A stretch of DNA of 64,000 bases from Orobanche coerulescens (Eukaryota; Streptophyta; Magnoliopsida; Lamiales; Orobanchaceae). Every line of letters begins with the position of its first letter. The first letter of the stretch is position 1. Where the stretch lies: NCBI GenBank assembly GCA_033398695.1, contig CM065801.1, positions 53,578,358-53,642,357 on the forward strand, written 5' to 3'. The translations under genes were made by a program, and so were the position numbers. The notes below the pieces were generated by a model. That model worked only from the letters and a program-made list of their open reading frames with translations, did not search any database and had not been told where the DNA came from. Positions 44,815-56,375 of the stretch are shown one piece after another.

Positions 44815-46031
44815 ACGCGGGTGGGCTGAGCCGACACTGGAAGCTCCCCCCTAGAGGGCTGACCCCGACCTCTCCCCCGACTAGCACTCTGCGGAGATTG
44901 AGGAGCAAACGATCCTTGATTCCCACTTGGTTCCCTAGGCGCTGGAATGGAAGCCCGGGCACCAAGGATTTTCTCCCTCTCAGCACAGAAAGCAGCCTTG
45001 TGACCCGGCTGGCCACACTGATTACACGTCAGCAAAGGGTTCGGACAAATACGACTGATGTGGCCTTGATGGCCACAGTTAAAGCACTTCACCTCTCGAG
45101 AAGGGGCACTGGCAGCCCTACGGGGAAACCCAGTAGATCGAGCTGGGCCACCACCAGCGGAAAAGTTAGCAGACTGGAATTTCTGCTGACCCCCACCTTT
45201 GTGGCCCGAAAAATTCCCGGCGGACTTCTGCTTCTTGCTCTCGCGGGCCGCCTCACTCGCCGTCACAGACATATTGTAAGCAAGGGCCATACTCTGGTAA
45301 TCCTTCAAGGTAGTACAGACGAGCCCCGACATATAGTCCCGAATAGACAATTTCATCCGCCTGGAAAAATGGAAAATTTTGTCGCTCTCCTCGACAACTT
45401 GGGTCTTCACATAACCCAACTCCTTGTTAAAATCGGCAATAGCCTGAGATACGGGGATATCCCGTGGTTGAGCATCAAAGAAAGCATGTACTCGAGCACA
45501 TCGACCGCCACGGCAATATTCAGTCTCCATCAGTTCTTGGAATTCGGTCCACGAAGCAACATGGTCTTTGGGCCCAACAGCCTCCCACCAATCCGTAGCG
45601 TCCCCAGTGAGAAAGTACTGGGCATTAGGGACCTTACAGTCCTCGGGACAGTTGGTAGCAGTGAAGACTTTAGATATCTCCTTGATCCACCCCTCCCAGC
45701 CGATCGGGTCTGAAGCTCCCGAAAACTGAGGAGGATGCATCTTGATAACATCCTGAAGCCAACGATTCGCTCCGCCCCGATTAGCATGGGCCGGATCCGG
45801 GTTCTGAACCGCCTGAGCTATCGCCGCCATTTGATTCACCATTTGCTGCATAACAGCCGCAATACCAAGGTCGGCGTGCTCTTGAGAAGAAGCATGACTG
45901 TGACGGTCGCCGGTACTGCCGGCTCCCGAAGACTGCGACGTGGCCGCCCCACCGGCTGCCCCACATCCCCGGCCGTGTCCACGACCACGACCACGACCGC
46001 GACCGCGACCACGACCTCTTCCAGCATCCAT
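44815..46031 (-). pseudogene. Gypsy G gag (capsid and two CCHC knuckles)
   Basis: The ATG at 46031 (minus) is chosen because it opens MDAGRGRGRGRG, the same start seen in element H at 51390. The open frame upstream to 46118 lies in the leader. The capsid core has WLQDVIKMHPPQFSGASDP, QYFLTGDATDWWEAV and FQELMETEYC. The C-terminal part has two zinc knuckles, CFNCGHQGHISRIC and CNQCGQPGHKAAFC. The frame stays open throughout gag and shifts only at the protease junction near 44815. Gag forms the particle and binds RNA. This is the best preserved ORF of the window. Confidence 0.92.
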
Positions 46032-46251
46032 ACTGGAGTTAAATAAGTAGCAAAAGCCATACGATGGTAAGTACAAGAAAAGAACAATCACAAATCGAGA
46101 ATCAAAGGTACGATACAAGGATATAAGGAACAGAGGAATGAAAACTTACGGGCACTGGTAGTACCGGAATCATGGCAGCGTGATGATGTGCAAAACAAAA
46201 TACAACAAGACCCAATAAACCGACAAGCCTAGGTATCCATAAACCTAGTGC

Positions 46252-46263
46252 GCTCTGATACCA
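46252..46263 (-). other. Primer-binding site of Gypsy G
   Basis: TGGTATCAGAGC on the minus strand, five bases after the LTR end. The leader to the gag start (46032-46251) has no gene. Confidence 0.92.
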
Positions 46264-46268
46264 TGTTC

Positions 46269-48129
46269 TGTAACACCCCCAAGATATTTGAGGTATATTA
46301 CAGCGCCGTGAATCCCTATATGGGACCCACCAGGCTGAACAAGCATCATACTCATCGACTCACAGAAACAACAGAATAACACCTCGTCATAAAGACGCCC
46401 AACAAAATAATCCACCCGGTTCAACCGGTCAAACATAACACCATAATCCGACACAAACATAATAAACAACAATACAATCCTGACAAGTAAAAATTCTTAA
46501 GTACTCGAGTACTTCTATTAGTTTAAAGACCACAAAAGGTAAAAAGATAGAAGGCAATAAGACACCACTCATGCACAATCATCACGCACGGCCATCATCC
46601 GCATACTGGTCCAGCACCCGCTCGTCTCGATGAACCTGACCTGAAATTCATAAAACGAATTTCCCCAAAACGGGTCTCCAGAGGGGTTAGCAATTACGCT
46701 AGTACAAGTAACCAAATGAACGACTTACATCTTACACATATAGTAAATGCATGCAATCAAGAAAACATAGTTCCAAAACATTCATTTTCGGAAATGCCAT
46801 AATCAAATCACATTTGTAAAAATTCACCACAATTAACCGCGGACCCACAGCTTCGTGGATCCCTACCGAGACCCCGTCGGATCTAACCCGTAGTGGTTAA
46901 AAGCAACTCGCGGTTCGACAGCTTCGTGGAGCCCTACCGAGACCCCGTCGGATCTAACCCGTAGTGAGTACACACACACACAATTCCCATACAATACTAC
47001 TATGTCAAGATCGTAAGTTCATAAGGATACTTGCCTCGGTTAATAGGCGGTGATACGAACGGAAAGGAAGGATCGAACACGACCGCGAAGAACCGGCGGA
47101 AATGAACCTAACGATTCGAATAACACAATCACAACCAACTCTAGACGAATACAGAAATGGAATACACCCGAAAACCCGCCTACAATTCATGTATATTCGT
47201 ACCAAAATAACAACGAGGGCGGACCACAACCAAACCCTCTCGATTCCGTAAAACCCACAAAATATCCATGAATCCGTAGGAAAGCTAATGATACTAACAA
47301 TATTAATCGTATTCATCATGAATCCACCAACAAAACGGAACGAATCGGAAGAAAATCCCAAAACCCCCAAATTATCCAAAAGTAGGGTTCTAAGAGATAT
47401 TACCTTTGAAGATCCAAGTACTATGATCCGTAGAACACGCGTTAGATCGATTATCCGGGCTTCACAACCGAATGAAAATGATGAAAATCAACCCTCAAGT
47501 GATGAATGATGAGAAGTTCTCCCCTCAACTCTCTCTCTCGTGCGCAGGTGAAGGAAGAAAAGTGGCTGATTTCGCCCAAAAAAAACAAAATTATACAGTT
47601 GACCGCATCGTGTGCCGCGGCTCAGCCGAAGTGTGCCGCGGCACAAGCCCAAAAACTGCTCCCAGGGTTCGGCAGTGTGCCGCGGCCCGGCCGGCGTGTG
47701 CCGCGGCACCCGGTACAGTCGGGTTTTGGCCGAAAATGCCACACGAGTGTGCCGCGGCACTGACTCGGCCGTGTGCCGCGGCCCCGTCGGCATGTGCCGC
47801 GGCACACAGTAGAGTCCGCTCGGCTAAAAACTGGAAAAATGTGTGTGCCGCGGCGCACACTCCTTGTGCCGCGGCCCACACCCTCTTTGGGTCCTAAAAT
47901 GATGAAAAATGATCCGGGAAGAGAATAAAAGCAATAGGAATCAATATTTGAGAAACAATAACACGAAATGGATCCACGGCAACCCCGAAACGGCGGTTCC
48001 GCACAACAATAACGAGAATCAGATCAATAGATGACAGGAAAGATACACTGAAAGATACACGAGGGTTACTACAATCGAAAAATACACCGGAAATGAAAAT
48101 ACAAGGGAAAGAAAAATGCGGATATTACA
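46269..48129 (-). repeat. 5' LTR of Gypsy G
   Basis: The LTR is 1861 bp. It has the same structure as the 3' LTR, with the two-copy minisatellite at about 46840-46968, the palindromic array (47610-47877) and a TATAAT at 47590-47595 on the minus strand. Confidence 0.93.
47610..47877. repeat. Palindromic repeat array GTGCCGCGGCAC in the 5' LTR of Gypsy G
   Basis: About nine copies of TGTGCCGCGGC are present, three fewer than in the 3' LTR. The missing units correspond to the 40929-40990 region of the other copy. Confidence 0.93.
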
Positions 48130-48134
48130 CATGG

Positions 48135-48924
48135 TGTCCCGAACCTCGCGCTGAAGCTTGATATGGCTAAGGCGTATGATAGGGTTCACTGACATTTTTA
48201 TGTGAGGTCCTGGTGAGGATGGGATTCCTGGCTAGATGGATTCTGTTCATCCGTCACTGTGTCGAGAGTTGCACGTTCTCTATTCTGGTGAACGGAATCC
48301 CGGCCGGTTATTTTGCCTCTAGTCGGGGTTTGCGTCAGGGTGACCCATTTCTCCGTCGCTCTTCGTGCTTGCTGCCGATTATTTATCGCCCTGCTTGGAT
48401 CGATTCATTCGTGACCATCCTTTGATGAGGTACAGGACTGGTCTCGCACCTCCCCTATGCCGATGACATCATTATATTCACACGAGCTATGGATGATGGC
48501 CTCGTTGACCTTATGCGACTCTTGGATCACTATTCTATGGCCTCCGGGCAAATGGTTAGCATCCAGAAGAGCACTTTTATCCTCGCTCCGAATCACGCGC
48601 CTCGTTGGCATCAGAGAGTTCATGATCTTACTGGTTTCCACCAAGGTGATCTCCCCATCACCTATCTTGGTGCACCCCTCTACAAAGGATTTATGAGACG
48701 AGAGCTCTTTGCTGGGGTGAAGCAACGGCTGTTGGATAGGATCTCTGGTTGGTCCCATCGCCACCTTGCTTTTGGGGGTCGCTTGGATCTTATTAAGAGC
48801 ACTCTCTGCACAATTCCTCTGCACCTTCTTCAGGTGTTGGACCCGCCCCAGTATGTTATCCAGGAGCTCGAGCAGATTATGGCGAAATACTTCTGGGGTA
48901 CTGTCGGTTCTAAGAGGAAGACGC
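48135..48924 (+). pseudogene. LINE F ORF2 reverse transcriptase, part after the Gypsy G insertion
   Basis: The coding resumes in phase with [15 protein letters not shown], which follows the NILLAQELIQD segment at 39429. A stop and frame changes lie between 48190 and 48430. The catalytic YADDIIIFTRAMDDG is at 48456-48500. It is followed by LPITYLGAPLYKG and SHRHLAFGGRLDLIKSTL, the thumb region of plant L1 reverse transcriptase. The sequence is cut off at 48924 by the LTR of Gypsy H, so the C-terminal zinc/RNase H part is missing. Confidence 0.87.
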
Positions 48925-51134
48925 TGTAATATTACATTTTTCTTCCCCTTGTATTTTTCTTTTTCGGCGTATTTCCCGATAGTAGTGACCCTTGTGTATC
49001 TTTCAGTGTATCTTTTCTATTATCTATGGGTTTTATCCCCGTTATTGTTGAGCGGAACCGCCGTTTCGGGGTTGCCGTGGGTCCATTCTATGTTATGTTA
49101 ACCGTTGAGATGTTCCGTTGGATGTTTCGTTCACCTTCCGGTGTTTTGGAACCGTTCATATTTCATACCTAGCGCACGCTATTTTTCTGCATAGCGCGCG
49201 CTAGGGGTTCCTTAGTAGCGCACGCTACGTTTGTTCCGTAGCGCGCTCCGAGTAGCCACAGGAGTGGCGGTGTTGTTTTCGGTATACGGACTAGCGTATT
49301 AGCGTCGCTACATATCTTGCGCGCACGCTAACGTCGAGGGCTAGCGCACGCCGATGATGCCGGTAGCGTGCGCTAGCGTGAGTGTCGGCCTTTGGACGAT
49401 TCACTCATGAACCCGTTCGAGTGCCGGTTAGCGCCCGCTACGCTTGTATGGTAGCGCACGCTACCGGATCAGAGAGCGCACGCTACGCTTGTATGGGAGC
49501 GCACGCTAACGTGACGTGGGTTACGGCGGTTGCCATGGACTCGGTGATGTTCGAGTAGCGCACGCTATTGGTCGATAAGCGCGCTACCGAGAGGTTATTA
49601 GCGCACGCTACTCATGTATGGTAGCGCACGCTAACGCCAAAACCCAGTTCTTGGATCGGGACGCTAACGATAAGATTTGTAATCTTATCCGTTAACGCAC
49701 GCTAATCTTGAGGCTTTAGCGTGCGCTAACACTCCACGGCTATATAAACCGGGGAGTTGACCGAGATGAACACCATTTCTCATTTCTTTCCTTCTTCCGC
49801 GGCCGAGCGACCCCAGAGCGATTTGAGGCGATTTTCTCCTTCCAATCACTTGAGAGATTCTTTTGCTTGAGTTCTTGGTGTAGACTAACATCATCCACTT
49901 GTGTTTCTCATCCTAAATCCAAGGTAATCTCTTAGAACCCTACTTTTGGATAATTTGGGGTTTTGGGATTTTCTTCCATCCGTTCCGTTTTGTTGATGGA
50001 TTCATGATGAATATGATTAATCTTGTTGGTATTCTTAGTTTCCCTACGGATTCATGGTATATTTCATGATTTTTACGGAATCGAGAGGGTTTGGTTGTGG
50101 TCGCCCTCGTTGTTGTTTTTATACGAATATACATGAATCGTAGGCGGGTTTTGGTGTATTCCAATTCCGTATTCATTTAGAAAGCGGTTGTGATTGTGTT
50201 CTTGAATCGTTAGGTTCGGTTTCGTTGGTTCTAGCGGTTGTCGGTGACTTTCCTTTCCGTTCTTCACGTCGTCAATAATTCGAGGCAAGTATTTTTGGAA
50301 ACCTTTAAGCTTAACATGAAATGGTGATGTATATTACTTGTGTGTAACTCACCTCGTGTTGGCCAGCGACGGTCAAGGAGGAAATCTATCTTTGCCGCCA
50401 CTGGATTTCACGAGTTTGTTTAGCTAGCCGATGCGGGAGGGTCCTTAGAGGCCTCGTGCGGGAATCTATGATATTACTCTGTTCCCAAGGCGATGCATGT
50501 GCGTGTTTTGTTTTGTAATGTAGCCAGTGCGAGAGGGTCCTTAGAGGCCTCGTGTGGGAATCTATGATATTACTCTGTTCCCAAGGCAAATTATTTGTTG
50601 TTTGTTTCCTAAAAGACATGTCTTGTTTTGGTTTTGAAATGATTTTGGTGCATGTACTATGAAATGTAAGCGATTGGTTTGCCTTGAATACTTGTACTAG
50701 CGTAATTGCTAACCCCTTTGGGGACCCGTTGTCGGGAAATTCTTGTTATGGATTTCGAGTTATGATTATCCCGGACGGCGAGCACCGGGACGATTCGAGG
50801 ATGTTGGCCGTGGTCGTTGACATGTGCATTTGGGTCTACTTATTTCCTTTGTCCATTTCGATATGGTTGTTCCCACGCTTTAAACTTATAGATTGTACTC
50901 GCGAGTACTTAGGCTTTTTGTTTCAAACTCCGTATTGTATTGTTTCAAACTGTCACGTTGTTGGTTGATGCTTATTTTGCCGGTTGCTCCGGGCGTATCT
51001 TTATATGTCATATTATTTAATTGTGTATCCTCGCTAACCAAGATGGTTAGTCGAGTAGAGTTTTTCTAATGTAGCGGTAGGTCCCATGTAGGGGTCTACA
51101 CAGTAACATATTCCGAATATCTCGGGGTGTTACG
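48925..51134 (+). repeat. 5' LTR of Gypsy H
   Basis: The LTR is about 2210 bp. It starts TGTAATATTACATTTTTC and ends near GGGGTGTTAC, where the final CA has decayed. A TATATAAA is at 49741-49748. The region from about 49930 to 50260 is homologous to the transcribed LTR region of G and J. A two-copy minisatellite of about 110 bp lies at 50426-50587, with GAGGGTCCTTAGAGGCCTCG. Confidence 0.88.
49170..49728. repeat. Palindromic repeat array TAGCGCRCGCTA in the 5' LTR of Gypsy H
   Basis: About eighteen copies of TAGCGCACGCTA or its palindromic form TAGCGCGCGCTA, in both orientations, lie in 560 bp. The last copy ends 12 bp before the TATATAAA box. The partial 3' LTR has several copies at 56214-56375. 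Confidence 0.93.
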
Positions 51135-51140
51135 AGAAAA

Positions 51141-51152
51141 TGGTATCGAGCT
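51141..51152 (+). other. Primer-binding site of Gypsy H
   Basis: TGGTATCGAGCT, which lacks one base compared with the usual TGGTATCAGAGC. It is followed by a leader to the gag ATG at 51390 with no gene. Confidence 0.8.
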
Positions 51153-51389
51153 CTAGGTTTATGGATACCTAGGCTTGTCGGTTACTTGGGTCTAGTCGTG
51201 TTTTGTTTTGCACATTGTCACACCGCCAGGCATCTCAAGATTTCCGGTGCTCGTAAGTTTCCTTACCCGATTGTTTGCTTTCTCATCTTGTATTTCGTTT
51301 CTTGAACCGTGGTTATTCTCCCTCTTTTGCTTATCATCGTAGTTTTCCTTACTCATCCTCGATATGCTCTGTTATCTTTTAACACCGGT

Positions 51390-52560
51390 ATGGATGCCGA
51401 GGAAACCGTGGTCGTGGTCGTGGTCGTGGCCGTGGGACGCGGCCGAGGCGTGGGGCGGCCGGTGGGGCGGCCACGTCGCACTCTTCGAGGCCGCGATCGG
51501 CGACCGTCACGATCATGCTTCTTCTCGGGCGCGCGCGATCTTGGTATTGCCGCCATGCGGCAAATGGTTAACCAGATGGCGGCTATAGCATGAGTGGTTG
51601 AACCCCGATCGTGCCCATGCTAATCGGGCGGAGCGGATCGGCGGCTTCAGGATGTCATCAAGATGCATCCTCCTCGGTTCGGGAGCTTCGGACCCGATCG
51701 GGTGGGAAGGGTGGATCAAGGAGATATCCAAAGTCTTCATGCTACTAATTGCCCCAGGGACCGTAGGGTCCCTATTGCTCAATACTTTCTCACGGGAGAT
51801 GCTACAGATTGGTGGGAGGCCGTTGGTCCCAAAGATCACGTTGCTTCATGGGCCGAATTCCAAGAATTGATGGAGACCGAATATTGCCGGTCAGACAGGC
51901 TCGAGTGCATGCTTTCTACGATGCTCAACCTCGGGATATTCCCGTATCCCAAGCTATTGCTGATTTCAACAAAGAGTTGGGTTATGTGAAGACCCAAGTT
52001 GTCGCAGAGAGCGACAAAATTTTCCATTTTTCTAGGAGGATGAAGCCGCCCATTCGGGACTATATGTCTGGGCTCGTCTGTACTACCTTGAAGGATTATC
52101 AGTCGAGCCCTTGCTTATGATATGTCGGTGGCTAGCGATTTGGCTCGTGAGCAAGAAGCGTAAGTCGGTCGGAAATTTTTCCAGTCCTAAGAGTGGAGGC
52201 CAAAGAAATCTCAAAATGCAAATATTTCAACGGCGGTTCGGCTCGTTTCTCTGGGAGCTTTCGAGTGCCGCCGAACCTCCGCTCGTGAACCCACATGTTT
52301 TAACTGTGGTGTGCGGTGGCCATAGGAACCGCGGTGTTCTCGTCAAGTTTACTTGTCACACTTGTGGGCCAATTTGGGTCACAAGGCCCCTTTTTGTGAG
52401 CAGATCAAGCGGCTTCGTGGCGCCGTTCTTCCCAATCGCATGCCGTTAGAGCCGAGTGTGAACCGGGGCTCATTTGCTCGCCGCCTCCACCGAGTGCCGC
52501 CGAGGTAAGTCGGGTCGGCCCGCTAGGGTGGAGCTTCCGGTGTCGGCTCTGCTCGGCCAC
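51390..52560 (+). pseudogene. Gypsy H gag (many frameshifts)
   Basis: The ATG at 51390 corresponds to the gag start of G (MDA...). The Gly/Arg-rich DNA that follows is now read in a Val-rich frame because of an early shift. Recognisable pieces are QMVNQMAAIA, QYFLTGDATDWWEAV (about 51780-51830), SQAIADFNKELGYVKTQVV and MKPPIRDYMSGLVCTTLKDY. The zinc knuckles near 52300-52400 are corrupted. The protein is otherwise that of element G. Six or more small indels break the frame. Confidence 0.83.
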
Positions 52561-53821
52561 GTATCTATGAGATGAGGAGGGCGATGATCAGCGGACTCTT
52601 TGTGGCGGCAGTACCGTTCACATTCATTTCCATCTGTCGGTGTGCTTTTCGATTCGGGTGCTACGCATTCATTCATTTCTCTAGAGTGTGTATGCGCCGT
52701 TTAAGTCTCATTGTTTGTCACCTTGCGAGCCTTTCATCGTTAAACTTCCTAGCGGTGATAGAATCGTCGGTGATCGAGAGGTCCGAGACCGCTCTGTGTT
52801 TATTTGTGAGAGAGCTTGGCTCTCTAATCTTATTGTCGTTAATATCGAGGTGAGGATTTGATTCTCGGGGATGATTGGCTCGAGCGGCATGGCGCAATCA
52901 TGAACTACCGCACGAGAATCATCACTATGTTAGCCGAGGACGGCAAGATTGAGCACTCTTTCGCGGGCGAAAGAGGGAAACCGTAAGTCGTCATTAATGC
53001 CTTGAAGGCGATGAGTCTCTGCAAAGGGGTGTCTTGGATATTGGTGTTACGCCTTGAAGGCGGAGGATGGTGGAGTCGAGCTTTCGTCGATTCCGATCGT
53101 TAATGAGTTTCTGATGTATTTCCTAACAATTCACCGGATTGCCACCGGATCGTGAGGTTGAGTTTGCTATAGAGTTAGAGCCGGGCGCGGCTCTATTTCA
53201 AGGCGCCTATCGCATGGCACCTTGAGAGATGTCGAGTTGAAGAAGCGGTTGAGTGAGCTTCTTGAGTCGGGTATGTTCGACCAAGTGCCTCGCCTTGGGC
53301 GCACCGTCCTGTTTGTGCGGAAGAAGGATGGTTCACTACGTTTGTGTATCGACTATCGCGAACTAAACAAGGTGACCATCAAGAACAAGTATCCTTTGCC
53401 GAGAATCGATGACTTGTTTGACCGATTGCAGGAGGCTGCGGTATTCTCGAAGATTGATTTGAAATCGGGGTACTATCGGCCGGGTGAGAGAGTCCGACGT
53501 GCAGCGACTTTTCGGTCGAGATACGGACATTATGAATTCGTAGTTATGCCTTTCGGGTTAACTAATGCGCGGCGGTGTTCATGCGATTGATGAACAAAGT
53601 CTTTATCGAGTATTTGGATAAGTGTGTCGTCGTCTTCATTGACGATATTCTTATCTATTCGAGGAATGAGGAAGAGCATGCCCATCATTTGCGGATAGTG
53701 TTAGACATTTTGAGGATCGAGCAACTCTGCGAAGTTCTCGAAATGTGAGTTAGTGAAGGAAGTGATGTTTTTGGGTCACGTGATTTCACCAAGGGGTTCG
53801 TGTGGATCCGAGAAAATTGAG
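52561..53821 (+). pseudogene. Gypsy H protease and reverse transcriptase (frameshifted)
   Basis: The protease active site VLFDSGATHSFISLECV is readable at about 52640-52690. The linker with DDWLERHGAIMNYRTR is near 52875-52920. The reverse transcriptase opens in 53222-53590 with [18 protein letters not shown] and [10 protein letters not shown], then [10 protein letters not shown]. The catalytic FIDDILIYS follows at 53635-53661 in another frame. The enzyme is non-functional. Confidence 0.87.
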
Positions 53822-54700
53822 GCGGATTGGATTGGGCATCGCCTACAAATGTGAAGGAGGTCCGTAGTTTCTTGGGTTTGGTGGCTACTACCGTAGGTTC
53901 GTGAGGTTTCTCAAAACTAGCTCGGCCACTTACTCGATTGCTCCATAAATCCGAGAAGTTTGTGCGGACCGATGAGAGGCGCCGAGTTTCGAGGAGTGAA
54001 GAAGCGTTTGACTTCACCGGTCTTGGCGTTGCCATGTGGCAACGAGGATTCGCCGTTTATAGCGATGCTTGGTCGTGGTCTTGGGTGCGTATTGATGCAG
54101 CACGGCAAGACCATTGCCTATGCGTCGAGACAGTTAAGGCCGTATGAACTTAACTACCCTACTCACGATTTGGAATTAGCGGCGGTAGTCTTTGCACTCA
54201 AGATTTGGCGTCACTATCTTTTCGGCTCTACATGTCAGATTTTTACCGGTCATAAAAGTCTGAAATACATATTTACTCAGCGGGAGTTGAATATGAGGCA
54301 GAGGAGGTGGTTAGAGCTGATTAAGGATTAAGATCTTGAAATCCTTTATCATCCAGGCAAAGCGAACGTCGTGGCCGACACCTTGAGTCGGAAACCGATT
54401 GCGTTGCGAACGCTTGAGGTCCTTACGCCTCAGTCTGAGCTCCGACGGGCTCTGATCGAGTTAGATGTTGAAGTTTTGTTGCCTGGAGCTGTCGGGCAAC
54501 TTTGTGCTCTAGAGATTTCATCGTCTTTGATCGATGAAATTAAGCTGAAGCAATTAGAGGATCCGATGATTGCTCAAATCCGAGAGAACGTTCTTAAGGG
54601 AAAGTCTCCTGGGTTTGTGATTCACGAGGATGGCGTTTTGAGATTCAGTCGGCTTTGTGTGCCGAACGATCCGAGTTGCGACAGAGTATTTTGCATGAGG
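53822..54700 (+). pseudogene. Gypsy H RNase H and linker
   Basis: After shifts near 53900-53960 the frame reads [10 protein letters not shown], then around 54058 the RNase H start with Tyr-Ser-Asp. It goes on with [40 protein letters not shown] and [15 protein letters not shown], where Gly replaces the usual Asp of TDHKSLKY. The frame 54371-54739 holds the linker with KPIALRTLEVL. A stop at about 54329-54331 lies where Tyr-Tyr is expected. Confidence 0.87.
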
Positions 54701-55930
54701 CCCATTCCACACCCTATTCCGTTCATCTGGTTCGAGTAAGATGTACAAGGACACGAGGAGGAACTTCAGTGGAATGATATGAAGGAGGAGGTCGCACGGT
54801 TTGTGGCGAGATGCTTGACTTGCCAGTGTCAAAATCGAACATCGGCGACATTTGGATTATTGCGATCCTCCCCATTCCGAATGGAAATGGGAAGATATAT
54901 CGATGGATTTTGTTACGAGTTTGCCGAGATCGAGGTCGGGCATGAATATGGTATGGGTGGTTGTTGACCGTCGACCAAGTCGGCACATTTTACGGGCATC
55001 AAGGACACTTGGGGCCGGAGAAATTGGCTCGTGTGTTTATCGCGCGGTGTGAGACTTCACGGTACTCAAGTCTATTGTTTCGGATCGTGATGGCCGTTTT
55101 GTATCGCACTTTTGGCAAAGCGGTGCATAAGGCGTTAGGTACCGTTTGCATTTGAGTACCTCTTTTCATCCCGATCGATGGACGATCGGAGCGCACTATC
55201 CAAACATTCGAGGACATGTTGCGTGCTTGTGCCCTCGATTGGAGTAGCGGCCCAGGAGGAGCACTTGCCATTGATCGAATTCACGTACAACAATAGTTGG
55301 CACGCGTCGATTCGGATGGCACCGTATGAGGCACTATATGGGCGCGATGTCGATCGCCGATTTGTTGGAATGAGGCGTCCGATTTGGTCGGGACCGAACC
55401 GGATGTCGTTTAGAGACGAGACGGAAGATAGAATTAATTCGAGAACGGATGTTGACCGCCCGAGTCGGCGAAGTCATATGCCGATGTCCGTCGTCGACCT
55501 TTAGAATTCGAGGGGAGACCACGTTTTCTTTGAAGGTTTCACCGACGAGAGGAGTTTTCCGTTTCGGGAAGAAGGGGAAGTTGAGTCCGAGATTTATTGG
55601 ACCCTTCGAGATCCTTGAGCGAGTCGGTGGGTTAGCATACGGTTGGCGTTACCCCGGCCCTGAGTCATGTTCATAACGTTTTTCATGTTTCCCAGCTGAG
55701 GAAATATGTCCCGGATCCTAGTCACATCATCGACTATGGGGAGATTGACGTTGCCAAGGACATTACTTTTGAGGAACGTCCTTTGAAGATTTTAGAACAT
55801 CGGGAGAAACGGCTGAGGCATAAGACCATCCCTTTGGTCAAGGTGCAGTGGTCGAGACACGGTGTCGAGGAGGCAACGTGGGAGACCGAGGATAGTATGC
55901 GTGCTAGGTACCCTGAGTTGTTTGTTTCTT
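54701..55930 (+). pseudogene. Gypsy H integrase with chromodomain
   Basis: Scraps in successive frames give MKEEVARFVARCLTCQ (zinc finger, about 54779), WEDISMDFVTSLPRSRSG (first Asp, about 54890), and around 55080 the SDRDGRF region, then [20 protein letters not shown] (about 55260). The C-terminal part has GKLSPRFIGPFEILERVGG. The chromodomain at about 55816-55925 (TIPLVKVQWSRHGVEEATWE) ends at a TAA at 55928-55930, inside the conserved hairpin. Confidence 0.87.
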
Positions 55931-55965
55931 AAGTTTCGGGACGAAACTTGTTTTTAGAGGGGTAG
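55929..55965 (+). other. Hairpin and polypurine tract of Gypsy H
   Basis: The perfect inverted repeat AAGTTTCG-GGA-CGAAACTT (55929-55947) overlaps the pol stop codon. It is followed by GTTTTT and AGAGGGGTAGAA, then the 3' LTR. Confidence 0.88.
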
Positions 55966-56375
55966 AATGTAATATTACATTTTTCTTCCCCTTGTATTTT
56001 TCTTTTTCGGCGTATTTCCCGATAGTAGTGACCCTTGTGTATCTTTCAGTGTATCTTTTTTATTATCTATGGGTTTTATCCCCGTTATTGTTGAGCGGAA
56101 CCGCCGTTTCGGGGTTGCCGTGGGTCCATTCTATGTTATGTTAACCGTTGAGATGTTCCGTTGGATGTTTCGTTCACCTTCCGGTGTTTTGGAACCGTTC
56201 ATATTTCATACCTAGCGCACGCTATTTTTCTGCATAGCGCGCGCTAGGGGTTCCTTAGTAGCGCACGCTACGTTTGTTCCGTAGCGCGCGCTACCGAGTA
56301 GCCCTGGGAGTGGCAGTGTTGTTTTTCCAGCCTTCTGGACTAGCGTATTAGCGTACGCTACATATGCTAGCGCAC
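55966..56375 (+). repeat. Truncated 3' LTR of Gypsy H
   Basis: The first 410 bp match the start of the 5' LTR almost exactly (48925-49330). The match ends within the palindromic array after GCTAGCGCAC, and element I begins with TGTCACGG. Confidence 0.88.

Larger units (their letters stand above)
39435..48129 (-). mobile_element. Ty3/Gypsy chromodomain retrotransposon G, complete structure
   Basis: The element is 8695 bp, minus strand, flanked by CATGG (39430-39434 and 48130-48134). Both LTRs begin and end with TGT...ACA. The order on the minus strand is 5' LTR, primer site, gag, protease, reverse transcriptase, RNase H, integrase with C-terminal chromodomain, hairpin/polypurine tract, 3' LTR. 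The chromodomain and the hairpin next to the tract fit the plant chromovirus group, probably its Tekay/Del branch. Pol has several frameshifts and stops although the LTRs are closely similar. Confidence 0.92.
35561..48924 (+). mobile_element. L1-type LINE F, interrupted by Gypsy G and truncated by Gypsy H
   Basis: Two ORFs on the plus strand: a DUF4283/zinc-knuckle ORF1 and an ORF2 with apurinic endonuclease and reverse transcriptase. The reverse transcriptase is split at 39434 by Gypsy G (39435-48129, CATGG duplicated) and resumes at 48135. The sequence stops at 48924 where Gypsy H begins, so the 3' end and poly-A tail are missing. The 5' end is placed after the TA tract but is uncertain. 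Confidence 0.82.
48925..56375 (+). mobile_element. Ty3/Gypsy chromodomain retrotransposon H, 3' LTR truncated
   Basis: On the plus strand the order is 5' LTR, primer site, gag, protease, reverse transcriptase, RNase H, integrase, chromodomain, hairpin/polypurine tract, partial 3' LTR. Proteins are close relatives of element G. It lies in LINE F; the five bases before it are GACGC, and the right-hand duplication is missing because the 3' LTR is cut at 56375. Small deletions are very frequent in the coding region. Confidence 0.88.

Noticed and set aside
44898..45713. 271-codon plus-strand ORF
   Set aside because: It is the antisense shadow of the well-supported Gypsy G gag and has no domain of its own.
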